A stretch of DNA of 34,918 nt from the NCBI GenBank assembly GCA_964574815.1, contig CAZNPL010000054.1:1-34918 (forward strand). The letters are read 5' to 3'. The position numbers were made by a program, and so were the translations under genes. The stretch is from CAZNPL01 sp964574815. GTDB lineage: Bacteria > Planctomycetota > Phycisphaerae > UBA1845. Each line of letters opens with the position of its first letter. Positions within the stretch are counted from its first letter, which is position 1. Below are positions 31,834-34,918 of this stretch, one piece after another. A model generated the notes under the pieces. That model made no database searches and was not told the origin of the DNA. It saw nothing but the letters and a program-made list of their open reading frames with translations.

Positions 31834-33720
31834 ATGGAACTTCCTCGTCGAACAAGGGGTGACGAACTTCTGAGGCCGGGCGAGATGCTCGATTTACGCC
31901 GCCGCGTGCGAGGGATGGCCCCGCGGCACGACCTGACAAGCGTCATCGCGTGCGCGTTCGATCACCGAACCCGCATGCTGCCGTTCATCTACGCCGACAT
32001 GCGCATGGCGCCGGCCGGAGTCCGCGCGATCGGCTCTGCCATGGCGGACGCGGGATTCGAGAAGACGCGCATCGTGCTGCAACAATGGAATCGAAACTTC
32101 CGTCCGTCGCAGATGCGTGTGGACGGACGCATTCCGGACATCTTCATGGTTTCGAGCATGCAGCTTCATACCGCCGCGTGCAACGAGCTCATCCGCGACG
32201 CCTGCCGAATCGAACCGTCCCGCCGCCCGCTCATCATCGCAGGCGGCCCGAAGGTGATCTACGAGCCATGGGCCGTGTTCGGCACGGATCCGCAGGACCC
32301 ATGGGGCGCCGACGTGGCGGTGACCGGCGAAGAATACGTGCTGCTGAGTCTGGTCGAGGCCCTGCTGAACGTCCGGGGACGGCACGAATCACTTCGGTCA
32401 GCCTTCGTCCGGGCGCGCAACAGCGGCGTGCTCGAGGATATCCCCGGCTTGGTCTACGCGCGATCGGAAATCGAAGGTGCCGCCGGGGAGTTGGTCGACA
32501 CGGGCATGCAGCGGCTTCTGGGCAACCTCGATGAATTGCCCCACCCGGTGCTCGGTTATCGGTTGCTGGAGAAGCCGAGCCGCGGAGCAACGCTGGCCAC
32601 TCACGCCCTGCCTGCGAGTCAGGTGGGGCGCTACAGTCCGATCGGATCGCTTGTGATGACCTTCGGCTGCAAGTTCGCATGTCCGTACTGCCCGATTCCG
32701 GCGTACAATCAGCGACAGCACCGCCTCAAGAGCGGCGAGCGCATCGCGGACGAAATGACCCGCATCCAAAGCGAGTTCGGTGTCCGGTTCTTCTTCGGGG
32801 CCGATGACAACTTCTTCAACCACGAGAAACGAACGCTCGAAATCGTCGAGACGCTGGCGCAGGTACGCTCCCGCGAGAGAAGGCCCCGTCATCGATTTCA
32901 CTGGGCGACCGAGGTTACGGTACACGACACGTTGAAACTGCGGGATCATCTTCCGCTGATTCGAAAGGCCGGCGCCCGTTATCTGTGGCTGGGCGTCGAG
33001 GACATGACCGCAACGCTCGTCAAGAAGGGACAAAGCGTTGACAAGACGAGCGAGGCGTTCCGACTGCTTCAAAAGAGCGGAATCTCGCCGATGCCGATGA
33101 TGATGCACTATGATGAGCAGCCGCTGGTCAGCTTCGGACCCAAGCCGTTCGGACTGCTGAACCAGTTGCGCCTCTTGCGGAAAGCCGGCGCCATCAGCAT
33201 GCAGATCCTGATGCTGGTTCCCGCCACCGGATCGAAGCTTTTCTCGGGAACCTATGTGTCGGGCATGGCGTATGACAGCGTCGGGGGCCGGCAGGTCGAA
33301 GAGCACATGCTCGGTGGAAACTACGTCATCGCTTCGCACCACCCCAAGCCGTGGCGCAAGCAGATCAACATCCTGATCGGTTACGCCTATTTCTACAACC
33401 CGCTTCGCCTGGGGCTCGCGCTGTTGCGACCGAGGACCAAGCCGTACCTGCTCGATGCGGTCTGGCAGTCAGCCGGCATGTGGGGTCTGTCGCAGACTGT
33501 CAGAAAGACGTTCGGATGGACTCTGCGTCTGCGCTTCGGAAAGATCCGGCGCAAGACCGCGCCGCCGATGCACACAATCCCGCTTCGGGCCGTCGACGGG
33601 ACGACCGCCGCTCACGCGCTGCCCGCTGCGAGCCGGTCCGGCCGCCATGCGACGGAGCCCGCTCTTCCAGCGGCAGACGACACGCAAACGACCGCCCTGC
33701 CGGTCCTCGCTTCAACGTGA
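31834..33720 (+). CDS. B12-binding-type radical SAM protein
   Basis: Protein of 628 residues with ATG 31834 (GGGAG about 10 nt upstream). Residues about 60-200 look like a cobalamin-binding Rossmann domain ('DIFMVSSMQLHTAACNELI', 'PLIIAGGPKVIYEP') but lack the DxHxxG motif, as in several members of the class. The radical SAM core follows, with C279-x3-C283-x2-C286 ('FGCKFACPYCPIPA') holding the [4Fe-4S] cluster, 'FFFGADDNFFNHEKRT' and 'HWATEVTV'. The C-terminal about 60 residues are Pro/Ala/Thr-rich and probably disordered. Such enzymes catalyse methyl transfers or ring rearrangements on unactivated carbons. The desaturase starting 13 bases after its stop suggests a lipid substrate, which is inference. 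Confidence 0.88.
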   Translation: MELPRRTRGDELLRPGEMLDLRRRVRGMAPRHDLTSVIACAFDHRTRMLPFIYADMRMAPAGVRAIGSAMADAGFEKTRIVLQQWNRNFRPSQMRVDGRIPDIFMVSSMQLHTAACNELIRDACRIEPSRRPLIIAGGPKVIYEPWAVFGTDPQDPWGADVAVTGEEYVLLSLVEALLNVRGRHESLRSAFVRARNSGVLEDIPGLVYARSEIEGAAGELVDTGMQRLLGNLDELPHPVLGYRLLEKPSRGATLATHALPASQVGRYSPIGSLVMTFGCKFACPYCPIPAYNQRQHRLKSGERIADEMTRIQSEFGVRFFFGADDNFFNHEKRTLEIVETLAQVRSRERRPRHRFHWATEVTVHDTLKLRDHLPLIRKAGARYLWLGVEDMTATLVKKGQSVDKTSEAFRLLQKSGISPMPMMMHYDEQPLVSFGPKPFGLLNQLRLLRKAGAISMQILMLVPATGSKLFSGTYVSGMAYDSVGGRQVEEHMLGGNYVIASHHPKPWRKQINILIGYAYFYNPLRLGLALLRPRTKPYLLDAVWQSAGMWGLSQTVRKTFGWTLRLRFGKIRRKTAPPMHTIPLRAVDGTTAAHALPAASRSGRHATEPALPAADDTQTTALPVLAST

Positions 33721-33733
33721 TCTGGAGATGACA

Positions 33734-34645
33734 ATGGCAGATACCAGTCGAGATGCAGTGCAGCCGACGCCGATTTCGGCGGGGCAAAAGATCGGTACGC
33801 TTGTTGCCCTGATAGCGCCCTTCGTCGGACTCCTCGTGGCCGTTTACGGCTTCTGGGGATGGGGGGTCACCTGGGTCGAATTGGCGCTGTTGTTGACCAT
33901 GTACATGGCCACGGGCCTCGGCGTCACAGTCGGCTATCACCGTCTGTTCGCGCATCGATCTTTTGAAACAGTTCGGCCGCTCAAGTTTCTGTTGGCCGTC
34001 TTCGGCTCCATGGCCGTCCAGGGGCCGGTGCTCAAATGGGTCGCCGTCCACCGCCGACATCATCAGCACAGCGACAAAGCGGAAGACCCGCACTCCCCGC
34101 ATCACTTCGGTGGCGGCTTCCGCGGCACCATCGCCGGATTCTGGCACGCCCACATTGGGTGGATCTTCAAAGCCGACTACCCGAATCTCAAGCGATACAT
34201 TCGAGATTTGCAGTCCGACACGCTGGTACGCATCACGAGTCGCCTGTTCGGGCTCTGGGTGTTTCTTGGCCTGCTGATTCCGACGGTCCTTGGTTGGTTC
34301 CTCACGGGCACTTGGACGGGCGCACTACTGGGCCTCCTCTGGGGCGGTCTTGTTCGAATCTTTCTTGGGCACCACGTGACCTGGAGTATCAACTCGATCT
34401 GTCATCTGTGGGGTAGCCGCCCGTTTGACCGCGGCGACCTGAGCAGGAACAACTTCATTTTCGGCGTGCTCGGCCTGGGCGAAGGCTGGCACAACAACCA
34501 CCATGCGTTTCCGTACTCCGCTCGACACGGTCTCAGATGGTGGGAGCTCGACCTCAGCTACCTCGTGATACGCGCGCTGGAGCAACTTGGCTTGGCGAGA
34601 TGCGTACGGGTGCCCGCGCGAAGAAGCCCCCCTTGTCGACAGTGA
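33734..34645 (+). CDS. membrane fatty-acyl (acyl-CoA) desaturase
   Basis: Integral membrane di-iron desaturase of 303 residues that introduces a double bond into a fatty-acyl chain. The three histidine boxes are intact: 'HRLFAH' (His69, His74), 'HRRHH' (His106, His109, His110) and 'GEGWHNNHHAFP' (His253, His256, His257). Hydrophobic pairs lie at about 20-65, 83-100 and 175-215. Start ATG 33734 (MADTSRDAVQP) is preferred because GGAG sits 6 nt upstream; ATG 33728 is too close to that site, and the frame open from 33455 overlaps the radical SAM gene. There is no fused ferredoxin or cytochrome b5 domain, so an external electron donor is needed. It is probably in an operon with the radical SAM gene. 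Confidence 0.93.
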   Translation: MADTSRDAVQPTPISAGQKIGTLVALIAPFVGLLVAVYGFWGWGVTWVELALLLTMYMATGLGVTVGYHRLFAHRSFETVRPLKFLLAVFGSMAVQGPVLKWVAVHRRHHQHSDKAEDPHSPHHFGGGFRGTIAGFWHAHIGWIFKADYPNLKRYIRDLQSDTLVRITSRLFGLWVFLGLLIPTVLGWFLTGTWTGALLGLLWGGLVRIFLGHHVTWSINSICHLWGSRPFDRGDLSRNNFIFGVLGLGEGWHNNHHAFPYSARHGLRWWELDLSYLVIRALEQLGLARCVRVPARRSPPCRQ

Positions 34646-34720
34646 TCGCCGGAGCACAACGCGCGATCGATTTGACTTGAGACAATCACCGGACCGTGGA
34701 TGCCGACCACCGAAAACGGT

Positions 34721-34786
34721 GAATTCCGGACGTGTGAATTCCCTGAATTCCGGGGACGCTGAATTCCGCTGAATTCCGGGGACGCC
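34721..34786 (+). repeat. cluster of GAATTC-containing short repeats
   Basis: Five GAATTC sites fall within 56 bases (34721, 34736, 34745, 34761, 34771). TGAATTCCGGGGACGC occurs twice exactly (34744-34759 and 34770-34785), and shorter CTGAATTCC copies lie between. The cluster directly precedes a REP-associated transposase gene and is likely the repeated end of that element or a small family of repeats mobilised by it. Confidence 0.75.
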
Positions 34787-34834
34787 ATATCTATTTCTGT
34801 TGCCACGCCGGCGGGAAGTTTGTAGAGTGATGGC

Positions 34835-34918
34835 ATGCCCCGGATCGCTCGTGTCGTCGCCCCTGGTTTGCCGCATCACCTGACGCAGCGCGGCAACCGC
34901 AGGCAGCGGACGTTCTTT
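34835..34918 (+). CDS. REP-associated tyrosine transposase (RAYT, IS200-like), 5' part
   Basis: The first 28 codons, ATG 34835 to the window edge, read MPRIARVVAPGLPHHLTQRG and onward. This is the highly conserved N-terminus of RAYT/TnpA-REP transposases (Y1 family, single-strand HUH chemistry). The 'HHLTQRGN' segment contains the first beta-strand before the HUH motif, which lies outside the window. The gene is cut by the window edge, so its integrity is unknown. The upstream GAATTC repeats fit its role of acting on repetitive hairpin-type sequences. Confidence 0.85.
   Translation, partial: MPRIARVVAPGLPHHLTQRGNRRQRTFF

Noticed and set aside
33455..33733. N-terminal extension of the desaturase
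   Set aside because: Overlaps the radical SAM gene; Arg/Pro-rich shadow sequence without desaturase features.

Overview
The window is about 35 kb of GC-rich bacterial chromosome. Several features suggest a planctomycete, probably a Phycisphaerae-like lineage. These are the giant secreted beta-helix protein with Cys-rich thrombospondin-type-3-like repeats, the DUF1736/TMTC-like membrane-TPR protein, the Tat-exported amidase, the many small lipoproteins, and a HesB-like 'hypothetical' family that I associate with that phylum. This taxonomic call is an inference from protein style; there is no rRNA or other marker gene.

Layout. (1) 0.2-5.2 kb: a 1646-residue secreted modular protein. (2) 5.3-8.6 kb, minus strand: an M28 peptidase lipoprotein, a YbgC-type thioesterase and a CDF metal transporter, probably one transcript. 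(3) 8.9-13.4 kb, plus strand: a membrane glycosyltransferase-like TPR protein and a Tat-signal amidase. (4) 13.4-15.4 kb: a translationally coupled DUF5131 (Gp37/Gp68) and TcmP pair, which looks like an accessory module. (5) 15.6-20.6 kb, minus strand: an M24 peptidase, a 932-residue coiled-coil protein with an internal duplication, and a small membrane-anchored protein. (6) 20.9-24.6 kb, plus strand: a sulfate-assimilation operon, APS reductase (cysH), sulfite reductase hemoprotein and a CbiX/SirB-type chelatase. (7) 24.6-29.4 kb, minus strand: an M48 lipoprotein peptidase, an MMPL/RND transporter and two small exported proteins. (8) 29.7-31.8 kb: an internally deleted IS66 transposase, a possible small RNA or leader with its own -10 box and terminator, an orphan FlgM-like protein and a broken HesB-like gene. 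(9) 31.8-34.6 kb: a B12-type radical SAM protein next to a membrane fatty-acyl desaturase. (10) The right edge enters a REP-associated (RAYT/IS200-like) transposase behind a cluster of GAATTC-containing repeats.

The most interesting element is the leader of the sulfate-assimilation operon. A near-consensus promoter (TTGACA, 18 bp, TAGAAT) is followed by a short ORF with eight Cys codons, seven of them consecutive. A strong intrinsic terminator comes about 40 nt after its stop codon, and cysH begins directly behind that. This is the layout of a ribosome-mediated, cysteine-sensing transcription attenuator: plentiful Cys-tRNA would favour termination, and cysteine shortage would stall the ribosome on the poly-Cys run and let polymerase read into the cysteine-biosynthesis genes. 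Poly-Cys leader ORFs of this kind are known from mycobacteria. I am not aware of one described in a planctomycete-like genome, but I could not search for this.
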